Source: Glebionis coronaria
Lineage: Eukaryota; Streptophyta; Magnoliopsida; Asterales; Asteraceae
NCBI GenBank assembly: GCA_025667525.1
Contig: CM046875.1
Coordinates: 438,228,617-438,292,616, forward strand
Length of the DNA stretch: 64,000 bases
Reading direction: 5' to 3'
Positions 21,428-32,967 of this stretch are shown here, piece by piece. The position numbers were made by a program, and so were the translations under genes. Each line of letters opens with the position of its first letter. Positions within the stretch are counted from its first letter, which is position 1. The notes under the pieces are model-generated. The model ran no database searches, was not told where the DNA came from, and was given only the letters and a program-made list of their open reading frames with translations.

Positions 21428-24220
21428 TTAATTTGCAATGTCGGCAAACCATGGGGTGGTGTCTTTAGAATTCACTACACCGAGAGTCTCGAGAGGAAAT
21501 GTTTCGGTAATTTCCTTGTTCTCGAAAACATCTTTGTGAGGATCTTCTAGACGAGAGAGATGATCGGCCGCTAGATTCTCGGCTCCTTTTTTGTCAAGCA
21601 CGGTGACATCAAATTCTTGGAGGGGGAGCATCCAACGAAGCAATCTCGGCTTAGCATCTTTCTTAGCTAAGAGATACTTGATAGCCGAATGGTCGGTATA
21701 CACAATGCTTTTAGTCAAGACGAGATAAGGTCGGAATTTCTCAAAACCATAAACCACGGCAAGGAATTCCTTTTCCGTTGTGGTGTACTTTAATTGAGCC
21801 TCGGTCATCGTCTTACTACCATAGTGAATAGGACGAAAATGCTTGTCATAACGTTGCCCTAAGACGGCCCCTATAGCATAATCACTTGCATCGCACATGA
21901 TTTCAAAGGGTAATTCCCAATTAGGAGCAACAAGAATGGGAGCTTCGGTAAGTTTCCTTTTGAGAGTCTCGAAAGCCTTAACACAATCCTCATTAAAGTT
22001 AAAAGGAGCATCCTTCTCGAGAAGGTGTGTCATAGGACGAGAAATCTTCGAAAAGTCCTTGATGAAACGACGATAAAAGCCCGCGTGGCCTAGGAAACTC
22101 CTAACTCCCTTAACGGTTTTGGGATGAGGTAACTTGGCGATGACGTCTACCTTAGCTTTATCGACCTCAATCCCCGCCTTCGACACCTTATGTCCTAAGA
22201 CGATTCCTTGTTTACACATGAAATGACATTTCTCCCAATTAAGCACAAGATTGGTTTCTTCACAACGTTTTAACATTTGTTCGAGATTAGATAAACATGA
22301 CGTGAACGAATTACCAAATACCGAGAAGTCATCCATAAACACTTCCATCGACTTCTCGATCATATCGTGAAAAATCGCCATCATACACCGTTGAAACGTA
22401 CCGGGTGCATTACAAAGTCCGAAAGGCATCCTACGATAAGCGAACGTTCCATAAGGACACGTGAACGTAGTCTTCTCTTGATCACGAGGGTCGATAGGGA
22501 TTTGAAAGTAACCGGAGAAACCATCTAAAAAGCAATAGAATTCATTTCCCGCAAGTCGCTCCAACATTTGATCCATGAAGGGCAAAGGAAAGTGGTCTTT
22601 ACGAGTGGCGTCATTTAACTTTCGGTAGTCAATACACACCCTCCAACCGGTCACAACACGAGTGGGAATTAACTCGTTATTTTCATTGGGCACAACGGTC
22701 ATTCCTCCCTTTTTAGGGACACAATGGATTGGGCTCACCCATGGGCTATCGGATATAGGATAAATCATTCCCGCGTCAAGGAGTTTAAGGACCTCCTTTT
22801 TAATGACATCGTGAATTTTGGGATTCACCCTTCTTTGACTTTGAATTGCGGGTTTGTAGTCCTCCTCCATTAAAATCTTGTGAGTACAAAATTTTGGGTC
22901 AATACCCTTAATGTCGGATATTTTCCACGCAATTACCCCTTTGTGAGCCTTAAGAACTTTCAAGAGCTCGGTTTTCTCATTATTAGCAAGACCTTTTGCA
23001 ATAATTACCGGAAACTTGTCATCACCTTCCAAGAATGCATATTCAAGGTGAGAAGGAAGATCTTTCAATTCAAGGATAGGTGGTTCCTCGATTGAAGATT
23101 TTGGTTCAACACTCATAACTTCCATCGGCGAAAGAAATGGTGGAATAGAAGTATCATCACTAATCAACACCTCATCTTCATTGTCGATTTCATTTGAAGT
23201 GAGATCGCCTCCTTGGAATGGAGTGAGATTTGGTGTGGAATTAGCAAGAATCGGATCCAAAATAGTGGGATTGCCACTTGACGAGCTATCGGAAAAACCT
23301 AACACTTCTTGTGAAAACTCATCGCAAACCACATCAACGATGTCAATGTGATTGATGGTAGCGATTGCATAAACATGAGAAGGTTTCGAGTTTTGAGTAG
23401 CGTTTATAACAAGTTCCTCTTCGTTGAATCTCAAGGTGATAGTTCTCGCATGAACATCGATAAGCGATCTCGAAGTGTCTAAAAATGATCGACCTAAAAT
23501 TAGAGGAACTTGAGGATCCGCGGGGATGTCAACTACTATAAAATCAACGGGATAGTAGAACTTCCCCACTTTCACGAAAACATCTTCGGCTACTCCACAT
23601 GCCATAATCGTAGAATGATCGGCCATCTCGATGGACATGTTCGAAGGAATGAGAGCCGGAAGCGAAAGCGATTTCCAAATGGAAAATGGCATCAAATTAA
23701 TGCTCGCACCAAGATCGGTCAAGGCGAGGCATTCTTTCATATCTTGTATGTCACAAGGAATGAGAAACTTTCCGGGATCACCAACTTTTTCCGGTATGCG
23801 GTTAAGATAAACCGAAGAACAATTAGCAAGCTTTGAAAGCTTTTCCTTATCGCTCATCATACTTTTAAAAGTGGAAGCGAAACGAGGCATATATAACAAC
23901 GCGTCGGCTAAACTCACATCAAAATGCACTTGTTGAAACATTTTTATAAAAAGCTCGATTTGTTGTTTGTTACGTTCTTGCAACTTCTCTTTGTTTCGTC
24001 TTGAAGGGTAGGGTAAAGGTGGTGTGGGTTGGTCATTAGGCAACAGCCTTGGAAACTCGGGTTCCACAATTGGTATTGGTTCAACCGTAGGTGTGTTATG
24101 AGCGGTACTTCGTGGGATTGTAACGTGCTCCTTTTCGATTATCACCTCGGGTTCTTTCTCGATCTCCTTCTCCTTAGAAGTACTTGGACGAGAGATTGGT
24201 TCCTTGAAAGTTTTACCACT
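21428..24220 (-). pseudogene. Athila pol: protease, reverse transcriptase, RNase H
   Basis: The longest open stretch is 905 residues from the Met at 24145. Protease has DLGAS at 144-148 and a PLILGRSFL flap-side block near 213-222. RT runs from about 445 to 640 with WRVCIDYRKLN and the FMDD catalytic motif (603-606, F in place of the usual Y). RNase H has D752, E793, D818 and D861. It is in the same reading frame as gag and continues back to the TGA that ends gag, so gag and pol were one polyprotein. It ends at a TAA (21428-21430) placed inside a conserved junction to integrase, which looks like a point mutation rather than a natural end. The function would be Gag processing, cDNA synthesis and RNA removal in cytoplasmic particles. 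Confidence 0.95.
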
Positions 24221-25837
24221 TCATGTAGTAATAACCTTCATTTCTCCCTTCGGGTTTGCAATGGTATCACTAGGAAGACCACCCGAAGAAGAGGGTTTAC
24301 ACATGATAGCTTCAAACATCTTAGCCATTCGGTCCTCAAATTTTGATTGCCTAGCATCCGCTTTTAATAACTCTTGCTTAATCTCATGTTGTCCTAATTC
24401 CATCTTTTGTTGGTTTTGTTGAAGACGTTGGACATTTCCTTCCATTTTGTTTGCATGAGTTTTAAGTTCATTAGCAAGTTCATTTTTAAGCTCGTTTTTC
24501 AACTCGGATCTTAAGCTAATCATCTCACGTTGCATATTATCAAATTTAGCATCATTTGCTTTTGCATAATCCAAAAATTCTCCTTGCAAATTTTTAGTGT
24601 GAGCATTTTGAAAACCTTGTGTAGTGTTTTGAAAATCACGGTTTTGGTTTTGATTAGAGATTTGTCCATTCCTACTTTGATAATTCCCTTTGTTGTAATT
24701 GCGTGTGTTGCCTTGGTAATTACCTTGGTTGTTGTTTCGATAATTGTTAACATTTTGATTTGGTGGAGCTTGATTTTGGCGGGAACCTTGGCCGTTTTGG
24801 TTGTAAGTTCCCGTTGCTACATAAGCACTCGAAGTGTTACCATCCGCGGTAATGCACTCGGAAAGATCATGAGCTCCCCCACAAGATAAACAACTCTTAG
24901 CGACCGCTTTAACCGAAGCGGAATTGGAAGCTTCTTGAGCCTTCCAATGGGACATTAGATTAGCAAATCTATCAAAAAACCGATTTTCCTCATTAGCTTC
25001 ATCATGTAAGGCGTTAATGCTACGAGACGATTGTGACGAAGATGACGAACCCATATTGGCAACACTCGGTGTGTTACGAGGGTTATAAACCTTAGATCTA
25101 TTTTCAATTATTTGTAAAGCCTCATTTGTCGTCTTGCACAAAAAATTACCACCCGCGGCGGCATTCAAATAATCTCGTTCATGATCATTAAGCCCATTAT
25201 AAAAAGTATCCACTTGATGCAATTCCGTAAAATCATGGTGTGGACATTCATGCAACATCTCTTTAAATCGTTCCCATGCCATTGAAAAACTTTCATTGTT
25301 ACGTTGCACAAATCGTGAAATCTCATTTTTTAAGTGTGTTGTTTTAGATGGTGGAAAAAAATTGTTCACAAACTTAGAAACGAGATCGGCCCATGTCAAA
25401 ATCGAATTTGGCGGTTCTTTCTCGAGCCAAATTTTTGCGGGTCCATCCAACGAGTAAGGGAACAACATCATCTTAATGGCGTCATGTGGAACATCCTTAA
25501 ATTTGCTAGTGGCGGTGAGACGGTTGAAATTCCTAATGTGGTAATGCGGGTTGTCTTTCTCGTGACCTCTAAACTTATTTGCTTGCAACATCGACATTAA
25601 ACCCGTCTTAATTTCGAAATTCTCCGCAAGGATGGCGGGAATCACAATAGCCTCTCCAAAACCCTCGGTGGGTGCTTGTAGCAACTCCATCATAGTACGA
25701 TTAGCCATGACGACTTCTTGTTCTACAATAGGTTCAACAATTGGAGGTTCTTCAACAATCAACGTCTCTTGATTGGCTTGTTTTTGAAGTCGTTTACGAG
25801 CTCGTTTTGCTTGATTACGAGTGATCATAAACTTCAT
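24221..25837 (-). CDS. gag: Athila Gag capsid/nucleocapsid protein
   Basis: The protein is 538 residues from the Met at 25837. A basic N-terminus (NQAKRARKRLQK) is followed by the retrotransposon Gag domain (about 95-250, with HYHIRNF, GPAKIWL, TWADL and the FPPSKTTHLKNEI block). A zinc knuckle CX2CX3HX4C spans 316-328, an N/Q-rich stretch about 340-415, and a heptad-like charged segment with repeated KNEL about 425-500. It would form the particle shell and bind the element RNA. It stops at TGA 24221-24223 in the middle of text that normally runs on into protease, with pol resuming in the same frame after it. The stop is one C-to-T change at a CpG away from an Arg codon. Deamination is the simplest explanation; programmed readthrough is the alternative. 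Confidence 0.93.
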   Translation of the reverse strand: MKFMITRNQAKRARKRLQKQANQETLIVEEPPIVEPIVEQEVVMANRTMMELLQAPTEGFGEAIVIPAILAENFEIKTGLMSMLQANKFRGHEKDNPHYHIRNFNRLTATSKFKDVPHDAIKMMLFPYSLDGPAKIWLEKEPPNSILTWADLVSKFVNNFFPPSKTTHLKNEISRFVQRNNESFSMAWERFKEMLHECPHHDFTELHQVDTFYNGLNDHERDYLNAAAGGNFLCKTTNEALQIIENRSKVYNPRNTPSVANMGSSSSSQSSRSINALHDEANEENRFFDRFANLMSHWKAQEASNSASVKAVAKSCLSCGGAHDLSECITADGNTSSAYVATGTYNQNGQGSRQNQAPPNQNVNNYRNNNQGNYQGNTRNYNKGNYQSRNGQISNQNQNRDFQNTTQGFQNAHTKNLQGEFLDYAKANDAKFDNMQREMISLRSELKNELKNELANELKTHANKMEGNVQRLQQNQQKMELGQHEIKQELLKADARQSKFEDRMAKMFEAIMCKPSSSGGLPSDTIANPKGEMKVITT

Positions 25838-26561
25838 GAAGAATGGGAGGTGAGCAAAGAAGATTCTTTTTGGGTGTTTTGCGAATTTTCAAATTTTTTT
25901 TTGTGTTTTTGATGATATTTAATTTTTTTTTTTTGGATTTTGGTGTATCTTCGTAGACAACAATCTACAAAATCTCTCCTCGAATCAAACTCTTGATTAA
26001 AGAAGCCTCAAAGGAATGAAAACGATCACGTGGAGTGAACGTCTTCTAATGACTTTAGAACTTTGGTGAAAACCAAATTGTTCAAGAGGGTTTAATCACA
26101 AAGGAACCAAGCAAATATACTATACGTAATAATACTTTGGGCGGCAAAACCCTCGATTAGCCTTCAATCTCAAAATACTCACAAGCAAGCGGGGAAACGA
26201 GGCGGCGCGAAGCACTTAAGAGCCTTTTTCCTTAGGGTATATTTTATAATACCCGCCTTATACCCACCTTATAGTTTGTATTTTTCAAAATCGAGCTTCA
26301 CGAAAGTATTTATCTATTTTTTGCCTTTTCTTTTTGTTTTAGATTCGAATACAATAATTAGGAGATCAAATCCCAATTAAGGTTGTGTTTTCACACTTTT
26401 GGAGATATTGTACATTTATTGTGATACTTAATACAATATATTAATAATATTTGTACAAGAAAAACCAAGAAAACCGATAATACGTATTAGTAGAGTTCTA
26501 CTAATACAAATACTATTTGGTTAATATTAAAAACAACAATGCAAATTAATCACGACACACC
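25838..26561 (-). other. 5' leader of the Athila RNA
   Basis: About 720 non-coding bases lie between the PBS and the gag start. They are AT-rich, with poly-T runs near 25895-25935. No stable signal that I can name is visible; packaging signals would be expected here. Confidence 0.6.
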
Positions 26562-26579
26562 TCCCCGGCAGCGACGCCA
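26562..26579 (-). other. Primer binding site, tRNA-Asp type
   Basis: Minus strand TGGCGTCGCTGCCGGGGA differs at two positions from the tRNA-Asp complement used by Athila elements as I remember it. It lies three bases from the CAATCA that should be the true end of the 5' LTR (26583). Confidence 0.8.
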
Positions 26580-26582
26580 AAG

Positions 26583-29500
26583 TGATTGTGGTAAAATACA
26601 CCTTTTAGGAAAAAGGCGTAAAAGCGGTAAGTATCGAGTGATGATTTTAGGAAAAATCAACACTAATGACCCTTAATGGTGTGTAAGTTCGTTTCCCAAG
26701 GAGGTATATGTGTGTGAAAAACTTGCCAAATGTTTGTGATTAATGATTGGTTTAGAAGGGGATTAGAAGAGAAAATGACGAAGTCGTAAAAATAAAAATT
26801 AACTAAAAATCACTATTAGAAAGTTAAGACGTAGAACCTAAAAAAATCACCAAAAAAATAAAATAACTTCTAAAAATTACCAAAAATTCATCAAAAATAA
26901 ACTAAGAGTTTACCAATTATCAAAACTTTTTCAAACCTTTTAAATAATTAAATATTCAATTTTTAAATGCTAATTAAAGCTCTAAAAATCAAATAAATTA
27001 TCAAAAAGCCCAAATTAAGATTTTTCAATTGATAAACCTCTAAAATGACCTAAAATGATTAAAAACTATTTTTAGTAATTTTAAAACTAATAAAAACTAT
27101 TTAAAATGAATTAAAAACTATTAAAACTTAAAATAATTATAAAAATTAATCTAAAAGTGATAAAATTATTCTAAGAGTTGCTAAATTCCTATTTTAATGT
27201 ATTTAACCTAAGGAAAATGTGAAAAGTTGGAAAATGTGAAATTTTAAAAATAATAATAAAATAATAATAAAATAATATTAAAAATCCAAAAATTATAAAA
27301 AATTCTAAAAACTTGCAAACTAGTTTATTTTAACCTAAATAATCAGAAAATGAAAGTGAAATTACCAAAATACCCCTAATGGGCCCCCAAATGGGCCAAA
27401 TCCAAAAACAGTCAACCTAAATGGGCTTTAGGGCCCAAAAAGTCAAACTTGGCCCAATTGACTTGGAAAAGCCCTATCTGACTTAAAATTTAATTCTAAG
27501 AACAAAACTCTAAAGGCCCAAAAGCTGAAAATGTGCTTATCATAGCTTATTGAACACAAAGCTTATTCTTATTGGGCTTTTCAGCCCATTAAGCCATAAG
27601 CTAATGCCATAAGCTCTAATTTGACACACAACCCTCTTTTTGGATGCTTAAGAGATCTGTCAAAGGAAATTTTCAATAAGCTCACTCAATAAGCCAGAAA
27701 ATAGAAAAGCAAAATTCCACAAAACGACAAAATAGTCGGGTTTGAGAAATAAGGCACCTCAGAAGCTCTAGTTTGTTGCAAAAGCTCACAAATAGCTTAA
27801 CTAAGAACAATCAATCAAGAAAATCACAAAAAGCCAAGTAGAATAAGCTGTAGGAGCAAATAAGCTGGCTGAAAAAGCCAAATAAGCTAGTTTTCTAGCA
27901 AAAGCTTAACCAAAAGACTTGTAAACTTCCAGACTTGATATTAAGCTGAGAAAAATGATTTCTATTACAAAAACTAAGTTGTTGCATGTACCAATAAGCA
28001 AAACAGATTCAAATAAGCTGAAAACCAAGTTTGACCAAAAGTCAAACGCTGATAAGTTGAAATCAAACGCTGACAGGAACAAAGTAGGCGTTGACAGACT
28101 TAATGAAGTGTGAGAACTTGTTTTTCACCCTGCTGGTCAAGGTTTGAGTGCAAACCTTGTGAATCAAAGCTTACCAGTTGGGTAAACTTGATGTATTTTG
28201 GCACAAATAAGCCAATAAGCCAGTGAGCTTATGAGCTATGAACAAAGCAATCCAAATAGCCAAATATCCTCACAAGCAGCAAACAAATAAGGTCCAAGCA
28301 ACAAAACAACAATCCTAATGCTAGAAATCACAATGCAACACCAAATGAGGTGGTCACTTTGCTGATGCAAATGACCACTTCAGCAGACTTTGATAAGCAA
28401 TAAAAACCACAATAAGCCACCAAATTCAACAAGCAGATAACCAGTAGATAGCTTATCACCCAAACTATTCCCAAACCTGATTTCAGACCTTAGATCCAAC
28501 TAACAAAGAAGTTATTGGATCTGATGTGTTTGACCAAATTCAAAACAACTTTTATCAGATTTTTGCAAAACTCCAAATCTCTTTTCCAAACTTTCAGAAA
28601 GCTAACCAATGATTAAAACTTGTATATTAGAGCTTGTTTAGATCACCCAAACCCAAAGAACCAAGGGCACAAGGCCACAAGGCCTTGATAACCAGTAATC
28701 CCAAACAACCCTTAATCAAGCACTTATCATACAAACTTCTGATTTTAACTAATAACCTACTGATTTTAATGATCAAAAACACTTAAACAATAGCAAATAA
28801 CACAATCAAACTCAAAAATCACCAGCACAAACACCAATACTCAAAATCAAAGCACCAAATCAAAAACAGTCATAAACATGAAATTTTTAGGGGAATCTTA
28901 ACAAGGGATTATACCTGCCTTCCACAACATCCTAGGAAGGCCAGCAATGCTCCTTGGACCTTGTTCAACAACTAGAACAAGACCAAGGTACTTCAATGAA
29001 GATGATGCAAACTGCCTTGGTTGATGGTTCAAAGTAGAACCTCAAGGACTTTATATCTTCAACACAAACATCAAACAACTCAACCAAGGGCTCTAATCCC
29101 TTCACAAGCTTGGTGTCAACAAGCTTGTAAGAGCTTATAGCTAATGGTCAAGGGTTAGTACACAAAATAACCAAAACAGAACCTAGGATTTCAAGGTTTT
29201 CAAACCTTAAAAACCTTATGAAACAAGACGTGCCTTAACCACAAGATTAAGGTAGGTCTTAACAATCAAATGGAACTCAGAATTAGGCTACTCAAACACC
29301 AAACTTTTAACTAAATCAAAAAGAGATTTCAAATTTTCAGAAATTCAAATTTTATTTAACTTAAAAAGGAATTATAAAGATTAATAGCCTAAAACTGGAA
29401 CAAAAGCTCTCTCACATGTTGAGGAGTCTTTATATAGGCAAATGCTTGGCTACACTGTTCACAAACCCTAGCAACTGAATTCTCTAAAATGCCCTTGGTT

Positions 29501-30491
29501 CTTCTAGATGGTTTGATGGAATATGCTGTCCAAAGTGATCCAAGACGTTCATTTCAGCTTTGATATGAAGCAAAGAGTCTATGCTGTTGATTTTGCCACG
29601 TCACTTTGCTTGGAGGCCAAGTTGCTCTCTGATTGGTGGAAAGGGTATTGGGGTGGGGTCCATAGTGAGTGGAGATGAGGGTTTTATGTGTGGGATAGGT
29701 TCCTGCACATGTGAATCAAACGTGTGCCTGGGTAATTTGTTTTTACCCTTTGTTTTAAGTGAGATGGTAACTGGGTTCTTGGGTGAATAGTAAAGTCTTT
29801 GATCCGGTTTTGGTGGAGTGGGAAGTTGTTTGGCGCAAAAATGTGTTTAAATGTTTCATTTGCACAAGTTCAGCCCTTGTTCTTCCTTTTTCTTATCTTT
29901 TGTGTTTTAAAACCCATCAGCGCCCATTTAAGCTTGTAACAACTTTCATCTTTTGGCAATTTTGGCACATAACTTTTCAAAAGGGTTTTCAAGGGTTCTT
30001 TTTGCCATTTTGAGATATTTCAAGGACTGATTTTGAACATTCTTGATCTTCAAAGGTCTTCATTGTATCTTTGACTTTATGAGGGACCATTACTGGAAAT
30101 TTTGATTTGTTGAGGGACTATTCTTGCCATTTCTTCAAAGTTGAAGGACCTTTTATGTAATTTTGACAAACTTAAGGGACCAAACTTGTAATTATGAATA
30201 TACAAGGGTTTTAAGTGTCATTTCTTCAATAGATGAGGATCAATCTTGTTTGTCTTCAAATCTTCAAGGTATTTTGTTGAGAATTCCATGATTAGGGCCC
30301 GGTTCTTTGTACGGCTTCGTTTCTCGTGTCCGTTTTTTCTTGTATCTTGTGATCTTTTGTCTTTTTCACGATATCCATACCTAAAATACACAAGTAAACA
30401 AACACAAGCATATATATGGTATTTTATGACATTTTTGTGCATTTAAAACCCGAAAAGAATGATGAGATCATGTATAAATGCCATCTCATCA
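26583..30491 (-). repeat. 5' LTR of the Athila element
   Basis: 3,909 bp if taken to the PBS-adjacent CA (26583); 3,853 bp (from 26639) align with the other LTR. It holds the same GCTTATT array, TGGGCC cluster, TATA box (29428-29436) and AGGGACC repeats. Transcription would run leftwards from about 29398. Confidence 0.92.
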
Positions 30492-30496
30492 ATAAT
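30492..30496. repeat. Target site duplication, right copy (ATAAT)
   Basis: Matches 14140-14144 exactly. Confidence 0.9.
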
Positions 30497-31562
30497 GAAA
30501 GATGAAAGTGTTACTTGAGATTTATAGTAAGATTGGAGGGATTTGATTGAGTCGTTAAAATTAATTTTCCAAGAATAGGGTAACACTAGGTAATGATGGA
30601 TACTTTGAAAAGAAATTAGTAAATATCTTTTTAAAATATTACTTATGGTTGAAGTAATTGGCATAAAAGACTCAGTGGTAACTTTATAAAATTCTCTCCA
30701 AACCAAAACTAACATATAACTACTAGAATTAATTTACACAACCAGAATTAAATCTAATACTACAACATTTATCTCAGAACAACATTAAACCTTTTTCCCA
30801 AAGAGCAAACCCAAACAATTATCTAGGAATACCAAAATGTACATCAGTGAGTACATAACAATATATAACTTTTTAAACACACACAATAGTAGGAACCTAC
30901 ACACAAAGAGAGACGAGCCAACTTTAGAATCTAAGAAAGTCGTCAAAGTACTCAATACACACTCAAATACATGAGATAGACATTGAATCTGGTACGATCC
31001 CTTGCTCAGAAATGTCTATAAGAACAAGGTCTTCCCTGTATGCTTAAACATAATACTACTACACATTACAAGTACAATGGATTACCTGTGATTAGATAGG
31101 CTCCAAATAAAAGCCCTCTTGACTGAATTTCTAGCATAACGTTGTTCTCTATGACATGTTAGAGAATGAGTCATCAAGTAAGAACTAGATGACTAAGAAG
31201 AAGTAAAGAAACCTAAAGATAATACACACTATATAAATCCTTTCATGCTCCTTTGCTCACCCTGCAAATGTTAGTCCAAGACAAGAATATATATAACCAA
31301 ACAATTTTCCTTATTGATATTGAAAAACATGACTAACAACATTAATAATTTTTATTACCAGAATTAATAAACACAAAACTTTTACAACAAGAAGTGGGAT
31401 ACCTCAAATTCTTCTTGGTCCCCAAGGAGAATTATAGTCAACATTTGTTGAACTATCATAAACACAATTCTTAAAAGACACTAACCATTCCTAATCTTGG
31501 ATTTGAATGTGACATTCCCATCATAAAATCCAAAGTAAAAATTCTTCTTTTGATACCATAAG
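30497..31562. other. Unassigned AT-rich sequence between Athila and the split LTR
   Basis: No ORF or RNA gene is recognisable. It should continue the DNA at 14139 across the Athila insertion, but I could not recognise more of the broken ORF here. Near its right end, minus strand TGGTATCAAAAG (about 31547-31558) resembles a primer site next to TGTGACA at 31563, but an isolated match is weak. Confidence 0.4.
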
Positions 31563-31706
31563 TGTGACAACTCGAGTTTTCAACAGGTTAGTTGTTATCC
31601 GTTGATTTTTATTTATGTGTTAGATTTGTGTAAACTATGTGTTTTATGTGGTTTATGTGTGATATGGTGGAGGTGAATGACGGTTATGAGGTACATGATG
31701 TGTTAA
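31563..31706 (+). mobile_element. Split LTR, first 144 bases
   Basis: It starts TGTGACAACTCGAG, a common start of plant chromovirus LTRs and close to the TGTGAGAACTCG start of the tandem LTRs in this window. It is cut by the Helitron after 31706 and resumes at 55233. Confidence 0.55.
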
Positions 31707-32129
31707 TCTATACTACATTATAAAGGAGGCATCTTGAAAGTTGAAAAAGTTTAAATTTCAACATTTCCATATATAAAGTTTACAAACCGTGGTATTCAAC
31801 AATTTCAAATTGAACAAAGTTGCTACATGTTTAACAAATTAATGGTGTGTGATTTTATGAAACATATAAAAGGAAATTATCTCTACTATCTCTACCCGTT
31901 TTAAAGCATTTACAAACTTATTAGAAAAAAACACTCATTTACAATTGGTACAAAGTTAAAACCGAATTATTGAAGCCTATTTTCAAAATGATACATGCCT
32001 ACACTAAATAAATGGAATGGAAAACACCCTGTATTTACACGGCATTCCTAACCCATTACACTTCATTCCTATTATAGCTTTGTGTAATTAATAGGTCATG
32101 CATTGAGATGAAACATATACAGTGTATAT

Positions 32130-32790
32130 ATATACACAAGGAAATCCTTCCTCATAATCATATTAGGTGTGCAACGTCAACATATGAAGCAATTGTTTCT
32201 CATAATCAAGATCGAAAGGTGCAACATCTTAAAGACCCAAGAAAAGCCCTTGAGTTTTTTGTCTATTATACTCGCAGCAAGGTACTTATTTTCTTGAAAT
32301 TAATGACATTTGCGTCTATAAACTATTAATGCTTTTAATTTCTTAGATTGCATATAAGTTGACATGATTTGTGTATTTTAGCTACAAAAGCTTTGCCACC
32401 GTTAATAGTCTTCCCTCATGAAATAATTCGTTCTATACTTTTAGAGTAATGGCTCATATAGTAACATGCATATGATATTTAATTATTTACTATCATTTCA
32501 TATGTAGAGGAAGCTATGATGTTTGGTAATAGAGCTGAGCAATCAAGAACTAGCTAGAGTCTGTTACTCATTCATCATGCCTTTTATTTGTCTGAAAGAA
32601 CTACATATGATATTTACTTTGTGTTTTTTGAATTTTCAGTTTGTTGCGTTCTATGTTGACCGAGCCGGTTATTTCGATCCTATCCTCATTGGTATTGAAA
32701 ATATAAGGGTTGAAATACCAAAGAAAACATTCATCATAATATTTATCGTTCTTACGCCACATAGTCAGAGTTTACAACGATAATACTATT
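32130..32790 (+). other. Exon-like segments, possible captured gene fragments (left)
   Basis: At 32166-32282 an open stretch (YEAIVSHNQDRKVQHL, then KDPRKALEFFVYYTRSK) ends at AAG|GTACTT, a donor-like site. At about 32640-32707, TTTTCAG|TTTGTTGCG opens FVAFYVDRAGYFDPILIGIE and ends near ATAAGG. I do not recognise the protein. Exon-like structure inside a Helitron fits gene capture; chance is possible. Confidence 0.3.
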
Positions 32791-32962
32791 ATGTAAACAT
32801 AAAAATTGCATTTACCAATTTACCTCCTTTCTTTACAGCTACCGTTAGGCTCCGAGAATGATGTACTACATACTCTAGTCATCTACTTTGTGGTTAATTT
32901 ATTTGTATGAAGGTATATACCCTACTATATCTGGTGACTGTTCCTACCTAATACTGGTTTTA

Positions 32963-32967
32963 TCCAC
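32963..32967. repeat. Probable target site duplication, left (TCCAC)
   Basis: Matches TCCGC at 52894-52898 at four of five positions. Confidence 0.55.

Larger units (their letters stand above)
14145..30491 (-). mobile_element. Athila-type Ty3/gypsy retrotransposon, young and nearly complete
   Basis: Long direct repeats (14145-17998 and 26639-30491), differing at only about 15 positions by eye, flank an internal part. On the minus strand this has, in order, a tRNA-Asp-like PBS, a leader, gag, protease, RT, RNase H, integrase, a 2.1 kb non-coding tail and a PPT. A perfect 5 bp target duplication (ATAAT) flanks it. Athila assignment rests on the PBS type, the CX2CX3HX4C gag knuckle, the FMDD RT motif, the ACATTG...CAATGT plus G-run motif after pol, and the long LTRs. 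No env-like ORF is present. gag-pol carries two stops and one frameshift, so it is not autonomous as it stands. Confidence 0.95.

Noticed and set aside
21026..21550. 174-codon + strand ORF across the integrase/RNase H junction
   Set aside because: Antisense shadow of pol.
31547..31562. Minus-strand TGGTATCAAAAG beside TGTGACA as a primer site of a minus-oriented element
   Set aside because: The LTR starting at 31563 has a canonical TATA in + orientation and a + type start. The primer-like match covers only eight bases firmly.
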